A DNA stretch of 64,000 bases from Xanthocytophaga flava (GTDB lineage Bacteria > Bacteroidota > Bacteroidia > Cytophagales > 172606-1): the NCBI GenBank assembly GCA_030068525.1, contig JASJOS010000004.1, positions 588,676-652,675 of the forward strand, in the 5' to 3' direction. Numbering within the stretch: the first letter of the stretch is position 1; every line of letters starts with the position of its first letter. This document shows, piece after piece, positions 1-10,071 of the stretch. Under the pieces are notes generated by a model. It ran no database searches, was not told the origin of the DNA, and was given only the letters and a program-made list of their open reading frames with translations. The translations under genes and the position numbers were made by a program.

Positions 1-3000
1 CTGCGACTACGATTTCCCTGGAAGGTATTGAAATCAGTCCAATAGCGGATATAATTAAAAATATCGTTGCCGGAAACTCCCTGTAGAAAGGCTGTCAGTT
101 CAATTCCCTTGTATCCCAGACTCAAATTAACTCCATAATTAAATTTAGGATGAGGATTGCCGATGTATTGCTGATCACCCGCTGCAGTAATTTGCTTGTC
201 ACCATTAATATCCCGGTACTTGAAGCGACCAATTCCTTTATGCGGCTCTCTCACCCCATCTCCGTTCAAGTCGGTATAAATGACAGCATCATAGTATCCT
301 GGAAATGCGACTCCATCTACTTTACCAGCTGTTTCATCTGTTGATTCCTGTACAATGCCATCCACTACATATCCATAGAAAGAAGACAACGGATAGCCTT
401 TCTGTGAACGGGTAACAGCAGGTGTCCGCAAACTAATACCAGGAATAAAAGCATCATTATTCAATGGATCAATAACTGTAACGGTGTTCCGATAGCTGGA
501 GTAGATCAATCCTAAGCTGACATCCACTTTTTCAGCAATTCGGTCACGCAGGGTAATTCCCAAATCTACACCACGATTACGTACACCAGCAGCATTGTAA
601 AAAGGAATATCAGCGTTACCTAATGCCCGAGGTAAGTCAATCTGCAACAATACATCATCTGTCTGACGGTTATACCAGTCAAAAGTGACTTCTACTCTGC
701 TGTTAAATAATCCTAAATCGAAACCAAGGTTAGTAGAGGTAGTAGTTTCCCACTTGCCTTGAGGATTACCAAACTTGCGTAATGAATATGTTACATCGTA
801 GCCATTAGGATTACCTACAACACTATAGCCTCCACGAGTTACATCGGTATCATAGTACTCAAATGAGTTATAATCATTGATTCCATCCTGATTACCTGTT
901 TGCCCCCAACCTCCCCGTATTTTAAGATCAGTAATCCAGCTGATACTTTTCAGGAAGCTCTCTTCGGAAATACGCCAGCCCAAAGATACAGCTGGGAAAG
1001 TAGCCCAACGGGAGGCAGAAAGAAACCGGGAAGAAGCATCACGTCGTAATGTAGCAGATAACAGATACTTACCCATCAGAGAGTAATTAATCTGGCCAAA
1101 CATAGAAAACAACGTGTTGTCATTTCGGATTGATCCGCTGTTGGTCTGAAATTGCGGATTACCTGCATCCAGAAATTCCAGGTTTTCAGGAAATAATGTA
1201 GCTGTAGTAGCATAGCGGCTTCGGAAGCCGTTCTGGTTTTCACCATATTGCCGGATTGCTTCTGTACCAATAGTAGCATTGATATCATGAATCTCTTTTA
1301 CTTTTACTTTGTAATTCAAGGTATTGGTCCATGTCCATGCACTGCGGTAATTGAAATCGGCAGTATATTCATAGTAACGGGAAGCTTCTGAGTTTTCCCA
1401 GTCTGGTGTACGAGCATTTTTTCCTCTCCCTACTGTACCATCCAAACCAAAGCTGGTACGTGCAGTCATCCCTTTAAGAAGATCTACTTCTGTATATACA
1501 TTTCCAAAAATCCGCATGTCCTGGTATCCGTTGTCTTTGTTTCGATACAATAAAGCTACCGGATTACGGGCATTACCTAGATTATTGCCCAATGTACCTG
1601 CGAAATTTCCAGCTATATCATATACAGGTACAATCGGCTGCATCCGTAAGGCAAACGAGATTTCATTACTTTCATTCTGATCTCCAAACAAACCAGTTCG
1701 ACGGGCATATAATACCTGCAGGTTCTCTCCTATCCGAATGCGTTTATTAATTGAGAAATCTGTGTTTGCCCGAACAGAATACCGCTCAAAACCATTATGG
1801 ATAATCATCCCTTTCTGATTGAAATAACCAGCAGAAAAAGCATACTTGGCAGTTTCATTACCACCAGACACTCCCAGTTGGTAATTTTGCATCGGAGCTC
1901 TGTTCAACACTTCTTCCAGCCAGTTAGTACCTATCTTATTGGCTCTAGTAATCTGAAACACATCTCTACCAAAAGCTGGATTGTTTGACCCATCAGCCAA
2001 GTACCGATTTCGACTATACTTAGATGGATCTACCCGTGGATCGCCTTCAAATGCACCACTGGGAACAATATAATCAGGGATTACAGGATCTACCCCACTA
2101 CCATACTGACCATGTTCCGGATTACCGGTTGTAGCATTCACTACTCCAGCATTACGTTTGCTATTCCATAAATACTGACCATATTCAGCAGTATTTAGCA
2201 GATCAAGCAATTTCCCATGTTGTTGTACACCATAGTATGCATCAAAAGTTACTCTGGGCTTTCCAGACTTTCCTTTTTTAGTGGTGATGATGACGACACC
2301 ATTCCCTGCTCTGGCTCCATAAATAGAAGCGGAAGTAGCATCTTTCAGGATTTGAATAGATTCTATGTCATTCTGGTTGAAATTAGCCAAGTTATCCTTT
2401 GTAGGTACTCCATCGATAATGTACAAAGGATCATTATTACCTATGGTTCCATAACCACGTATGCGGACATTGGCTCCCTGCCCAGGTACATTGCTGCTTG
2501 TGACAAATACTCCAGGTGCTCTTCCCTGCAATTGTTGTTGTACACTGGTAGCCGCTACAGCCAAAAGATCTTTAGAATTTACAACGGCAACAGCACTGGT
2601 TAAATCTTTTTTCTGCTGGGTGGTATAACCTGTAACAACTACTTCACCCAAAGAGGTGACATCTGGTGCTAACTTAACATCTATTGTACTTCTTGCTCCT
2701 ACGGTTATCTCTTGTGAAGTATACCCAATAAAGCTAAAGATAAGCACAGCATCATTTCCATTAACGGTCAGACTGTATTGTCCATTAACATTGGTTGTAG
2801 ATCCACTGGTAGTTCCTTTTACCAGTACACTAACTCCTGGTAACTCAGAGCCATCTTCTACAGAAGTAATTTTTCCTGTCACTGTTCGCGATTGAGCACT
2901 TAGTGGCAGTGAGGTAAAGACTAACCCGATTATAAGGGCAAAAAGGACATAAAGAAAACGGCGTTTGAAAGCGTTGTTTCCTTTTCTACAAGCTTGGGCA

Positions 3001-3059
3001 TCAGAAAAAGAAGATTTCTTTTCTAATACACATAGGGTAAGTGTGTAAAAGTGGTGCAT
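1..3059 (-). CDS. SusC/RagA-family TonB-linked outer-membrane receptor, C-terminus beyond window
   Basis: The first 1019 codons are present and the gene runs off the left edge. A long N-terminus precedes a hydrophobic signal segment (about residues 34-56, ending LSAQ). A carboxypeptidase-regulatory-like domain follows (about 58-132), then a TonB-box-like EVVVTGY at 139-145, and a plug domain with the SusC hallmarks DPLYIIDGVP (210-219) and YGARAGNGVVIITTKKG (247-263). The rest is beta-barrel sequence rich in aromatic strands. Members of this family import glycans or peptides together with a SusD lipoprotein, which would lie to the left of the window. The ATG at 3059 has no good Shine-Dalgarno site, as is usual in Bacteroidota. 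The neighbouring divergent GH20 gene suggests an amino-sugar substrate, but that is inference. Confidence 0.95.
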   Translation of the reverse strand, partial: MHHFYTLTLCVLEKKSSFSDAQACRKGNNAFKRRFLYVLFALIIGLVFTSLPLSAQSRTVTGKITSVEDGSELPGVSVLVKGTTSGSTTNVNGQYSLTVNGNDAVLIFSFIGYTSQEITVGARSTIDVKLAPDVTSLGEVVVTGYTTQQKKDLTSAVAVVNSKDLLAVAATSVQQQLQGRAPGVFVTSSNVPGQGANVRIRGYGTIGNNDPLYIIDGVPTKDNLANFNQNDIESIQILKDATSASIYGARAGNGVVIITTKKGKSGKPRVTFDAYYGVQQHGKLLDLLNTAEYGQYLWNSKRNAGVVNATTGNPEHGQYGSGVDPVIPDYIVPSGAFEGDPRVDPSKYSRNRYLADGSNNPAFGRDVFQITRANKIGTNWLEEVLNRAPMQNYQLGVSGGNETAKYAFSAGYFNQKGMIIHNGFERYSVRANTDFSINKRIRIGENLQVLYARRTGLFGDQNESNEISFALRMQPIVPVYDIAGNFAGTLGNNLGNARNPVALLYRNKDNGYQDMRIFGNVYTEVDLLKGMTARTSFGLDGTVGRGKNARTPDWENSEASRYYEYTADFNYRSAWTWTNTLNYKVKVKEIHDINATIGTEAIRQYGENQNGFRSRYATTATLFPENLEFLDAGNPQFQTNSGSIRNDNTLFSMFGQINYSLMGKYLLSATLRRDASSRFLSASRWATFPAVSLGWRISEESFLKSISWITDLKIRGGWGQTGNQDGINDYNSFEYYDTDVTRGGYSVVGNPNGYDVTYSLRKFGNPQGKWETTTSTNLGFDLGLFNSRVEVTFDWYNRQTDDVLLQIDLPRALGNADIPFYNAAGVRNRGVDLGITLRDRIAEKVDVSLGLIYSSYRNTVTVIDPLNNDAFIPGISLRTPAVTRSQKGYPLSSFYGYVVDGIVQESTDETAGKVDGVAFPGYYDAVIYTDLNGDGVREPHKGIGRFKYRDINGDKQITAAGDQQYIGNPHPKFNYGVNLSLGYKGIELTAFLQGVSGNDIFNYIRYWTDFNTFQGNRSR

Positions 3060-3744
3060 CAGAGAAACTGTTGGGTTAAAAGTGAACAGAATAAAAAACT
3101 GACGACAAAAAGTGAAGGATCTTCTGCTTATTATATAACTAAAAAAATAAAAAATATAAACTACTCGTTGCAAGTAAAAAAATATAATCAAATATCACAA
3201 AATGATTGAATTAATTTTTTATCATTATTTCATAACATAACTACCTGATTAGCAAGATCAAGTGTCAAAATAACAGGTAATCGACTTTCATTAAAAGGCA
3301 ATTTTTGGAGCTGCCAATATCTGTAGAACTGTATTTCAAAAAGAATCCAGATAAGTCTATTACTTCATTAAAAAAAGTAATGTCAAGCTACTGCTACTTA
3401 CCAGCTAAATCGCAGATTTTATCAGATATTCTGAAAAGACGATAATTTTTCAGAGTTGATATGCAGATTTACTAAATAATAATAGTCTCTTCAGATATAT
3501 GAAAGATGTTTTCTCAAATTCTTATAGAAATCAATTTATTGGACAGATCAAATAATTTTCTTTCTTTAAACCGAATAAAAAAATATTTTTTTATTCTTAT
3601 ATTTGCTCAGAAGGATTTGTAGTTAGTCTTATCCTTCAACAAAATCAGGTCTTTTTCTATCCCATAAATGGCTGCACAGTTTTTGCAGAATAAACAAACT
3701 TATATTCTCATAACCCCTTTCTTACTAAACGTACAGTGAACAGA
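3060..3744. promoter_or_regulatory. Divergent intergenic region between SusC and GH20 genes
   Basis: About 685 bases without a gene, very AT-rich. It must hold the promoters of both divergent genes. On the plus strand TATATTTG at 3598-3605 matches the Bacteroidota -7 consensus TAnnTTTG and would give a leader of about 130 bases for the hexosaminidase. No clear TTTG -33 box sits at the usual distance, so the promoter call is tentative. I saw no riboswitch-like fold. Confidence 0.45.
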
Positions 3745-6264
3745 ATGAAAAAAATTGTCTCGGGATTCTTATTTCTCTTCCAATTGCATCTGGCTTCGTA
3801 TGCACAGCAACCACAACCTGCCGATTTCAAAAGCTTACAGGTAACCTGGGAAGTATTAGATAACAATACACAAGGAAAATCTCAATCTACTATTGTCTTT
3901 TCAAATACAGGTAACAAGCCATTTCCGACTACAGGCTGGACTATCTTCTTTAATGCATCAGGGTTCAAGGCAGTGGATACTACTCAAGCAATAATTAGAC
4001 TGGTAAATGGAGATTTATTTGCTCTGACTCCTGGTCCTAAGTTTGGAGCATTGCCAGCAGGAGGATCTAAAAAAATAGAAGTAACAGGTGGTGGAATCCG
4101 AAATGTTTCAGGGCTACCGATAGGATTCTATATCAGTGCGGATGATGCACCTACTAAAGGATCGCCTCTGAATGTGGTTGTAAAACCTTTATTCAATACT
4201 GAAAAGAATGATTTTCTGGTTGCTAACCGTATCTACAAACAAAACCAGCAGATTGCCAATATTCCTGCGGAAAAACTGGTCAAAATATTTCCTACTCCTG
4301 TTAAATATACAGAAACAGCAGATAAATTCATCCTTGATCCTACAGTAGTGATTTCTGTGGATGCTAGCTTCAAAAATGAAGCAGACGAATTAACCAGATA
4401 TCTCACCCAGCTGACAGGGAAAAAGCCAACTTTTCAGACTAAAGCCAAAGGTAAAGCTATTGTTCTTTCGAAAATAGCAGGGTTAGCCCCAGAAGAATAC
4501 AAACTTGCTATTACAAAAAACAGAATTACTATTTCTGCTTCTACCCCAACAGGAGCCTTTTATGGTATTCAATCACTTATCTCCCTCATACCTTCTTCAG
4601 CTAAAAATACAGACAAAACTATTACTGTTCCTGGTGTTGAAGTAAGCGACTCACCACGGTTTGGCTACCGGGCCTTACAGATTGATGTAGCCCGGAACTT
4701 TCATTCCAAAGCAGAACTGCTGAAGATACTGGATCTTATGGCTTTGTATAAGCTAAATGTTTTTCACTTCCACTTTAGCGAAGATGAAGCATGGAGACTT
4801 GAAATTCCTTCTTTACCAGAACTTACTAAAGTTGGTTCCAAACGAGCTGCTACACCAGATAGCAAAGATCATCTTTATCCTTCCTTTGGTTCAGGTGCGG
4901 ATACCACAAGCAGTGGTTCAGGCTATTATACGAAAGCTGATTTTATTGAGATTCTGAAACATGCTGATCAACGCCATATTCGGGTGATCCCAGAGATTGA
5001 ATCACCTGGTCATGCAAGGGCCGCCATCAAAGCAATGGATGCACGATACGAAAGGCTGATGAAGCTTGGACAACCAGAAGAAGCTCTGAAATACCTTCTA
5101 CGTGATCCGAATGACAAATCTCAGTACCGGTCTGTACAAGGATGGGATGACAACGTGATTAATATTGCATTACCATCTACTTATCACTTCATGGAAACTG
5201 TAGTGGATGACATCCGGAAAATGTATCAGGAAGCCAATGCACCTTTGGAAATGATTCATTTTGGAGGAGATGAGGTACCGGCAGGTGTATGGGAGAAATC
5301 TCCGGCAGTCAATGCATTACTACGCCCGGAAGGCGAATTAAAAACTCCCAATGATCTGTGGAACTACTATTTCACAAAGGTGAATACAATGCTCAATAAA
5401 CGTAACTTATACATGTATGGATGGGAAGAATCAGGATTGGTAAAAACGTTTGTTAATGGCAAAGCAGTATGGGAACCTAATACAGAGCTGGCAAAGAAGA
5501 AAATACAGGTAGATGTGTGGAATAACCTACCAGGCTCAGGAGCCGAAGATTTAGCCTATCGTATGGCAAATAAAGGTATAAAAGTAGTCTTGACTGCAGT
5601 AACCAACTTCTACTTTGATCTGGCATACAATCAATCTTTTGATGAGCCGGGTTATTTTTGGGGTGGCTATGTAGATATAGACAAACCGTTTTACTTCATT
5701 CCTTTCGACTACCTGAAGAACCTGAAAGATAACGATGGTAATCCGATTAATCCAGCCATTATCAAAGGGAGAGAGCAGTTAACAGAGTTTGGCAAATCAA
5801 ACATTGTGGGTTTACAGGGAGCCATCTGGAGTGAGAATATTCGTACACCGGAAAGACTCGAATATATGTTATTACCCAAGATGTTTGGATTAGCAGAACG
5901 GGCATGGGCGAAAGAACCGGAATGGGCAAAAGAAAATGATGCAGCAAAAAGTGAAACCTTATACCAAACTGCCTGGTCAGAGTTTATCAATGTGGTTGCG
6001 AAAAGAGAACTTCCTCGTCTTGACCAATATGCAGGAGGATTTCAATACAGAGTACCTACACCTGGAGCCGTTATCAATCAGGGACAAGTCGAGGCGAATG
6101 TTCAGTTTCCAGGATTTAGTATTCACTACACCACTGATGGCTCTGAACCAACACTAAACAGCCCAGTATACAGTGGTCCTATCAAAGAAAAAGGTACCAT
6201 CAAGTTAAAAAGCTTTAACCTGACAGGAAGAGGCAGTCATACAGTATTGGTGACTAACCAGTAA
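3745..6264 (+). CDS. Secreted beta-N-acetylhexosaminidase, GH20 family
   Basis: Predicted to release terminal GlcNAc/GalNAc from chitin-type or glycoprotein glycans in the periplasm or at the surface. A signal peptide is visible (MKKIVSGFLFLF...SYAQQ). About residues 25-150 resemble the CHB_HEX carbohydrate-binding domain, followed by the GH20b-type alpha/beta domain. The TIM-barrel catalytic domain contains HFGGDEVPAGVW with the catalytic Asp-Glu pair at residues 509-510. A C-terminal chitobiase-like segment (YTTDGSEP) closes the 839-residue protein. I chose the ATG at 3745 over the GTG at 3736 because it gives a compact signal peptide. The gene is divergent from the SusC-type receptor, which could take up its products (inference). 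A strong hairpin follows the stop. Confidence 0.95.
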   Translation: MKKIVSGFLFLFQLHLASYAQQPQPADFKSLQVTWEVLDNNTQGKSQSTIVFSNTGNKPFPTTGWTIFFNASGFKAVDTTQAIIRLVNGDLFALTPGPKFGALPAGGSKKIEVTGGGIRNVSGLPIGFYISADDAPTKGSPLNVVVKPLFNTEKNDFLVANRIYKQNQQIANIPAEKLVKIFPTPVKYTETADKFILDPTVVISVDASFKNEADELTRYLTQLTGKKPTFQTKAKGKAIVLSKIAGLAPEEYKLAITKNRITISASTPTGAFYGIQSLISLIPSSAKNTDKTITVPGVEVSDSPRFGYRALQIDVARNFHSKAELLKILDLMALYKLNVFHFHFSEDEAWRLEIPSLPELTKVGSKRAATPDSKDHLYPSFGSGADTTSSGSGYYTKADFIEILKHADQRHIRVIPEIESPGHARAAIKAMDARYERLMKLGQPEEALKYLLRDPNDKSQYRSVQGWDDNVINIALPSTYHFMETVVDDIRKMYQEANAPLEMIHFGGDEVPAGVWEKSPAVNALLRPEGELKTPNDLWNYYFTKVNTMLNKRNLYMYGWEESGLVKTFVNGKAVWEPNTELAKKKIQVDVWNNLPGSGAEDLAYRMANKGIKVVLTAVTNFYFDLAYNQSFDEPGYFWGGYVDIDKPFYFIPFDYLKNLKDNDGNPINPAIIKGREQLTEFGKSNIVGLQGAIWSENIRTPERLEYMLLPKMFGLAERAWAKEPEWAKENDAAKSETLYQTAWSEFINVVAKRELPRLDQYAGGFQYRVPTPGAVINQGQVEANVQFPGFSIHYTTDGSEPTLNSPVYSGPIKEKGTIKLKSFNLTGRGSHTVLVTNQ

Positions 6265-6289
6265 AAGATACTATATCCAAAACAAAAGG

Positions 6290-6320
6290 AGGCTACTCTA
6301 TATAGAGTAGCCTTCTTTTT
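6290..6320. terminator. Bidirectional Rho-independent terminator
   Basis: An 11-bp perfect stem (6290-6300 with 6303-6313) is followed by TTCTTTTTTT on the plus strand; on the minus strand it is followed by TTTTGTTTT. It lies between the convergent GH20 gene and the 6328-7440 gene and can serve both. Confidence 0.85.
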
Positions 6321-6327
6321 TAGTACC

Positions 6328-7440
6328 TTATTTTTTGATCCTTACCCAAAGCTTGCCATCATCATTACAACTCATAATATGTAAGCGATACCTACCTGGT
6401 GGAAACTTATGTAAATCAAATTTAATAAATTCGCCATCCCCAAATGAGACACTTTGCGATTCTGCTTTATTATTTCCTTCGAGATATGCACTTGTAATTG
6501 TTCCCATAGGGGAAACAAAAAGATACTTATCATTTGATTGGCTAACGGTAAGCTTTTTTAGATGAGACAAATTATGTAACCAAACATGAGTTGCAAACAG
6601 ATCACAATAAATCTTATAGATAACAGTTTGATTATTTTCTGCTGTTTGTACCAGTAGTGTATCTTTTCCATCCATAGGAAAAGTTTCCATATCAGGAGTA
6701 AATGACAATAAAACTGTTGTATTCTCTCCAGGTAGCATAGAGATCGGAAAAGATTTGTTAACGAGCTTGATAATCACTTTACCTGATGCACTAGCAATAG
6801 AAACAATTTGTAGACCGTTTTTACAAGATAAGCCTAATGAAAATGTCGCACTTTTGTTACTTCCCAATAGTACATTTAATTTAGGTTCTGCATTAGAAAC
6901 TATCAGGTTATGATTGGGATAAAATTCGTTGGCTTCTGACCTTTTTTCATCTACAAGGGACTTTGACGTTTTCTTATAAAGTTGTCCCTCTCTATATTCA
7001 TATTCATAGTGAACACCTTGTTGTAAATCATAGTAATAAGCAGAAGTAGTATCTCTAGCCGAATCTATTTGTGCAGATCCTATGTGTATTCCCTCTTTCC
7101 AAATCTGCCATTCTATTAACCTTTCTGTCGAATCACTAACTTGCCAGACACCATCCCGAACAGACATTAGGCCATTTTGTATTCCGTCAGTATGAAGCCC
7201 TGGCACATTTTGTAAACCAGGATATTTTATAATATACCACCATTCTGCAAGAGTATCAGTAATAATATAAGTATCTTGTGAGATTAGTTTATAATTGCCA
7301 ATTCTGGTATCCCAGGAGTCTGTTGTATCTTTCTCTACCCATCGTCCGGTTTTAAGTCCATGTTTTGTTAAAAGATTTTGTGCAAAACTGTTTATAACCA
7401 GACAAAAACAAATAACCCTAATAAACTGTTTGATAATCAT
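6328..7440 (-). CDS. Secreted protein of unknown function, possible sorting-like C-terminus
   Basis: A 370-residue protein with a signal peptide (hydrophobic to about residue 18, AQ at 20-21). The segment after it reads KHGLKTGRWVEKD, reminiscent of MORN/YwqK-like GxW repeats. The middle is beta-rich with no motif I recognise. The last 70 residues (ending PPGRYRLHIMSCNDDGKLW) have the shape of a type IX secretion C-terminal domain, with a final G-x-Y-x-L-x-I strand, but the resemblance is loose. The gene converges on the hexosaminidase, and the shared hairpin at 6290 ends both. Function not assigned. Confidence 0.75.
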   Translation of the reverse strand: MIIKQFIRVICFCLVINSFAQNLLTKHGLKTGRWVEKDTTDSWDTRIGNYKLISQDTYIITDTLAEWWYIIKYPGLQNVPGLHTDGIQNGLMSVRDGVWQVSDSTERLIEWQIWKEGIHIGSAQIDSARDTTSAYYYDLQQGVHYEYEYREGQLYKKTSKSLVDEKRSEANEFYPNHNLIVSNAEPKLNVLLGSNKSATFSLGLSCKNGLQIVSIASASGKVIIKLVNKSFPISMLPGENTTVLLSFTPDMETFPMDGKDTLLVQTAENNQTVIYKIYCDLFATHVWLHNLSHLKKLTVSQSNDKYLFVSPMGTITSAYLEGNNKAESQSVSFGDGEFIKFDLHKFPPGRYRLHIMSCNDDGKLWVRIKK

Positions 7441-7776
7441 TTGATTCTACCTATTAACAGTATAATGATTTGTAAGATATTTTGCATTCCTTATTTCAAC
7501 AGGAAATTCAGTAAATTTGTAACCTTTAAAGTTAAGGTGAATAGTTTCCAATACAGTATACTCTTTACTATTTCATCAATAAAACAGTAAAGTAGTCATT
7601 TTTAGTATACAGTGGCTTAGTTATAGAACTAATGCATGGAGCTGGATTACCTCCTGAACTAGTGAAACCAGCAGAAGAGCCTAAGAAAGATGGATTTTAA
7701 CTGATTCTATCTATTCCAGCATCATGATTAATTAAAATTTGTAATATATAATCGTATTTGTTTGATTCTTTACAGA
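7441..7776. other. Intergenic region with a possible gene remnant
   Basis: About 336 bases between divergent secreted-protein genes. At 7632-7700 a 22-codon frame reads MHGAGLPPELVKPAEEPKKD plus two residues and a stop. Its composition is coding-like and unlike the AT-rich surroundings, so it may be the C-terminal scrap of a lost gene. There is no ribosome-binding site, and the call is weak. Confidence 0.3.
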
Positions 7777-8409
7777 ATGATTACTATACAAAAACTTTTT
7801 CTCCTCGCCTTTATAGTCCTATGTATAAATAGTCAATCGTATTCACAGAGATTTACTCTGGAGAAACCAGATTCAACAAATATATATTATCGGATTATCA
7901 CACAAAGAACCAAACAGCTAAAGTTAAAAAAACTAGAACAAGGAAGCCCTAAAGCGGAAATCAGGCTTTGGACTATCTTTGAGCTCAGATACTTCAATGA
8001 TCTTGTTGTACTATCTCAAAATGATACTTCCTGGCAGGCACTTTATTATCCTCATATTTCTATACCTGGCACAAAAAATACTTCTGATACACTAAAATCC
8101 GTTATGGTAACTCTTCATCCTGTTAATGAGTGGAATACGTTACTAAAGACGCTACATGATAACCATGTATTCTCATTACCCGATATGGATAAGATCTATG
8201 GACTTGTTGATAATTGGGCGGATGGTACTACCTACATTGTTGAAGTTGCAACTCCTACAATGTATCGTTTTTATAGATATCATCTACCAGAGAAGTTTTC
8301 AGATAAATTTCAGCAGACACAGCAGATGGTCAATATAGTCAGTGCAGTAGAAGAAGCATTTATGCTAAAAAAACAAAGGAAACAACAGGAAAGACTATTA
8401 AGAAAATAA
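7777..8409 (+). CDS. Small secreted protein of unknown function
   Basis: A 210-residue protein starting MITIQKLFLLAFIVLCINSQSYSQ, a clear signal peptide ending near residue 23. I preferred the ATG at 7777 to the TTG at 7762. The mature part has a basic patch (QRTKQLKLKKLEQG) and a Lys/Arg-rich tail (KKQRKQQERLLRK). It resembles many uncharacterised Bacteroidota proteins, but I recognise no family. It stands alone, with non-coding DNA on both sides. Confidence 0.75.
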   Translation: MITIQKLFLLAFIVLCINSQSYSQRFTLEKPDSTNIYYRIITQRTKQLKLKKLEQGSPKAEIRLWTIFELRYFNDLVVLSQNDTSWQALYYPHISIPGTKNTSDTLKSVMVTLHPVNEWNTLLKTLHDNHVFSLPDMDKIYGLVDNWADGTTYIVEVATPTMYRFYRYHLPEKFSDKFQQTQQMVNIVSAVEEAFMLKKQRKQQERLLRK

Positions 8410-8767
8410 AAGAAAATTATACACACTTCTTATGCCACATTGTTGACGTTACAGAAAGACTTGCATATAATTCACGACAGGCCGTTGTTTACAGTGAATT
8501 CTGATCATATTTTATTTTTGCGGTGAGTTATGCGCAAACAAAAAAATGATCGGAGTTCCGTTCAAAATAAAAATTGCTGTAAATAAAACGCAATCTCTTC
8601 ATTGAAGAAATAAACTGGATTGTTTTTACTAAAAATCTTTTGCAGTAAACTATGCGCAGACAGAATCTTCTCTTCAAAGACAACTACAAACTTTATTTAC
8701 ATTTGGATTAGACCATAACATACTATTGTGTTTGTTTATTCCAAACGCAATAGTATGGTTTTAGTAT
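8410..8767. repeat. Intergenic region with a direct-repeat pair
   Basis: Two related 24-base stretches, 8516-8539 and 8638-8661, share the pattern TTTTGC-G/A-GT then TATGCGCA-A/G-AC and lie 122 bases apart in the same direction. The flanks are AT-rich. No gene is visible. The repeats could be protein-binding sites or a decayed duplication. Confidence 0.4.
8719..8757. terminator. Stem-loop at the 3' end of the methyltransferase gene
   Basis: A 16-bp stem with one G-T wobble (8719-8734 with 8742-8757) has a 7-base loop and ends 10 bases beyond the stop codon at 8768. The T-rich side is on the plus strand, while the minus strand has no T-run, so termination efficiency for the adjacent gene is uncertain. 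Confidence 0.6.
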
Positions 8768-9424
8768 TTATTTCTTACTCCAGAATAAAGCTACACATCC
8801 CTGTACCTCAACACCAAACTCACGATATCTTTTCGATAAACTTTGTTGCAGGCTTTGCAAATCATCTTGTGTATTACTAAAAATACCTTTCTTGTTGTAG
8901 ATATCCATTAGCTTTCTGGCAGGATATCCTCGTGTCATATCACCCTGTAAAATAGTTGATCCAAATAGAACACCATTTTCATTCAGTAAGGGATGAAGAT
9001 AATCCAGCAAAACTGCCTTTTGAGAAAGAGGACCTGGCAAACAATGAAACAGATAATTTATGGAGATAGAGTCAAAAGAAGCAATGCTCTGTGTTACAGG
9101 CTCAAGCACATTGTGTTTATATGTTTCCGGTTTATAACGGTTAATGCGTGCTGCTGCGGCATGTAAGCTATTCTCATTCAGGTCCATCAGAGCTACCCGA
9201 GGATTAGCAACAGGAAACTTGCAACGATCCAGAAAATAGCCTGTACCTACTCCTACATCCAGATGATTGGCTGAAACATGCTGATTAAATAGTGACAATA
9301 TCCTGGAAGATGGACATTTCCAGATAAATGAATTGGAAATACCCAATACCCATATGTCATATATGGACAATACAGAACGGGAATAAATGGCCTGACCGGC
9401 AATAATTTCTTCAGATGTTTTCAT
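8768..9424 (-). CDS. Class I SAM-dependent methyltransferase
   Basis: A 218-residue Rossmann-fold methyltransferase. Motif I is LDVGVGTGYF (about residues 55-64), the acidic strand-2 end is LMDLN, and a post-motif region reads SINYLFHCLPGP. The substrate cannot be told from sequence. I chose the ATG at 9424 (MKTSEEI) because the 40 residues of the longer frame to 9544 look like untranslated leader and would crowd the divergent gene at 9562. The gene shares a short promoter region with the SnoaL-like gene, and a stem-loop follows its stop. Confidence 0.85.
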   Translation of the reverse strand: MKTSEEIIAGQAIYSRSVLSIYDIWVLGISNSFIWKCPSSRILSLFNQHVSANHLDVGVGTGYFLDRCKFPVANPRVALMDLNENSLHAAAARINRYKPETYKHNVLEPVTQSIASFDSISINYLFHCLPGPLSQKAVLLDYLHPLLNENGVLFGSTILQGDMTRGYPARKLMDIYNKKGIFSNTQDDLQSLQQSLSKRYREFGVEVQGCVALFWSKK

Positions 9425-9561
9425 ACTGACCGCCAAGCTAGTGCATTTTAGGCAAACATTCAAAAAGACGGATATAGTGAACACGCACTTTTTTGTACAT
9501 GTTGGGTGATATTTACACCCAATTCTGATTAACCTATATATCAATTTAAAACAGTATCATT

Positions 9562-9942
9562 ATGCAATCAGATTCTTCACAACTACCCATAACATCCGAA
9601 GAGAAGCAGCTCATTCTGGCAGCCTATCAAGCCTTTAATGCCCGTAATGTAGATACGGCTTTAACCCTAATGACACCCGATGTGCACTGGCCCAATGGCA
9701 TGGAAGGAGGGTATGTATATGGCCCCGCAGAAGTAAAGAGTTATTGGTTAAGACAATGGACTATGATCAACCCTACAGTACAGCCTTCTAGTATACAGAA
9801 AGACAACACTGGACGAATAGTTGTAGAAGTACATCAGGTGGTGAAGGATTTGTCTGGTAATCTCTTACAGGATAAAATGCTTTACCATGTATATACTTTA
9901 ACAGAAGGATTGATTAAACACATGGAAATACGTGAGTTATGA
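9562..9942 (+). CDS. SnoaL-like / NTF2-fold protein
   Basis: A 126-residue protein with the cone-fold signature of the SnoaL/NTF2-like superfamily: an N-terminal helix (LAAYQAFNARNVDTAL), then MTPDVHWPNGMEGG, then alternating beta strands ending in HVYTLTEGLIKHMEIREL. Members are small isomerases, dehydratases or ligand-binding proteins, and the substrate is unknown here. The complete domain is present. It is divergent from the methyltransferase and is followed by 267 non-coding bases carrying two operator-like boxes. Confidence 0.8.
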   Translation: MQSDSSQLPITSEEKQLILAAYQAFNARNVDTALTLMTPDVHWPNGMEGGYVYGPAEVKSYWLRQWTMINPTVQPSSIQKDNTGRIVVEVHQVVKDLSGNLLQDKMLYHVYTLTEGLIKHMEIREL

Positions 9943-10034
9943 TCTATAAACTTTCAATGTATGCATTACGCTTTATAAGACATTGATTTACTACCTACCT
10001 TTCCCTATTCACATTAAAAACAGTATTCGCCAGT

Positions 10035-10071
10035 TGTTCACAAGCGAACATATCCTGTCCGCTTGTGAACA
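10035..10071. promoter_or_regulatory. Twin 16-bp operator-like palindromes upstream of the permease gene
   Basis: Box 1 (10035-10050) reads TGTTC-N6-GAACA. Box 2 (10056-10071) reads TGTCC-N6-GAACA. Each is a dyad, their centres are 21 bases apart (two helical turns), and together they form a larger inverted repeat with 13-base arms (10034-10046 and 10060-10072). They lie about 140 bases before the ATG at 10210. The arrangement fits cooperative binding of a dimeric regulator on one DNA face. The regulator is unknown. Confidence 0.6.
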
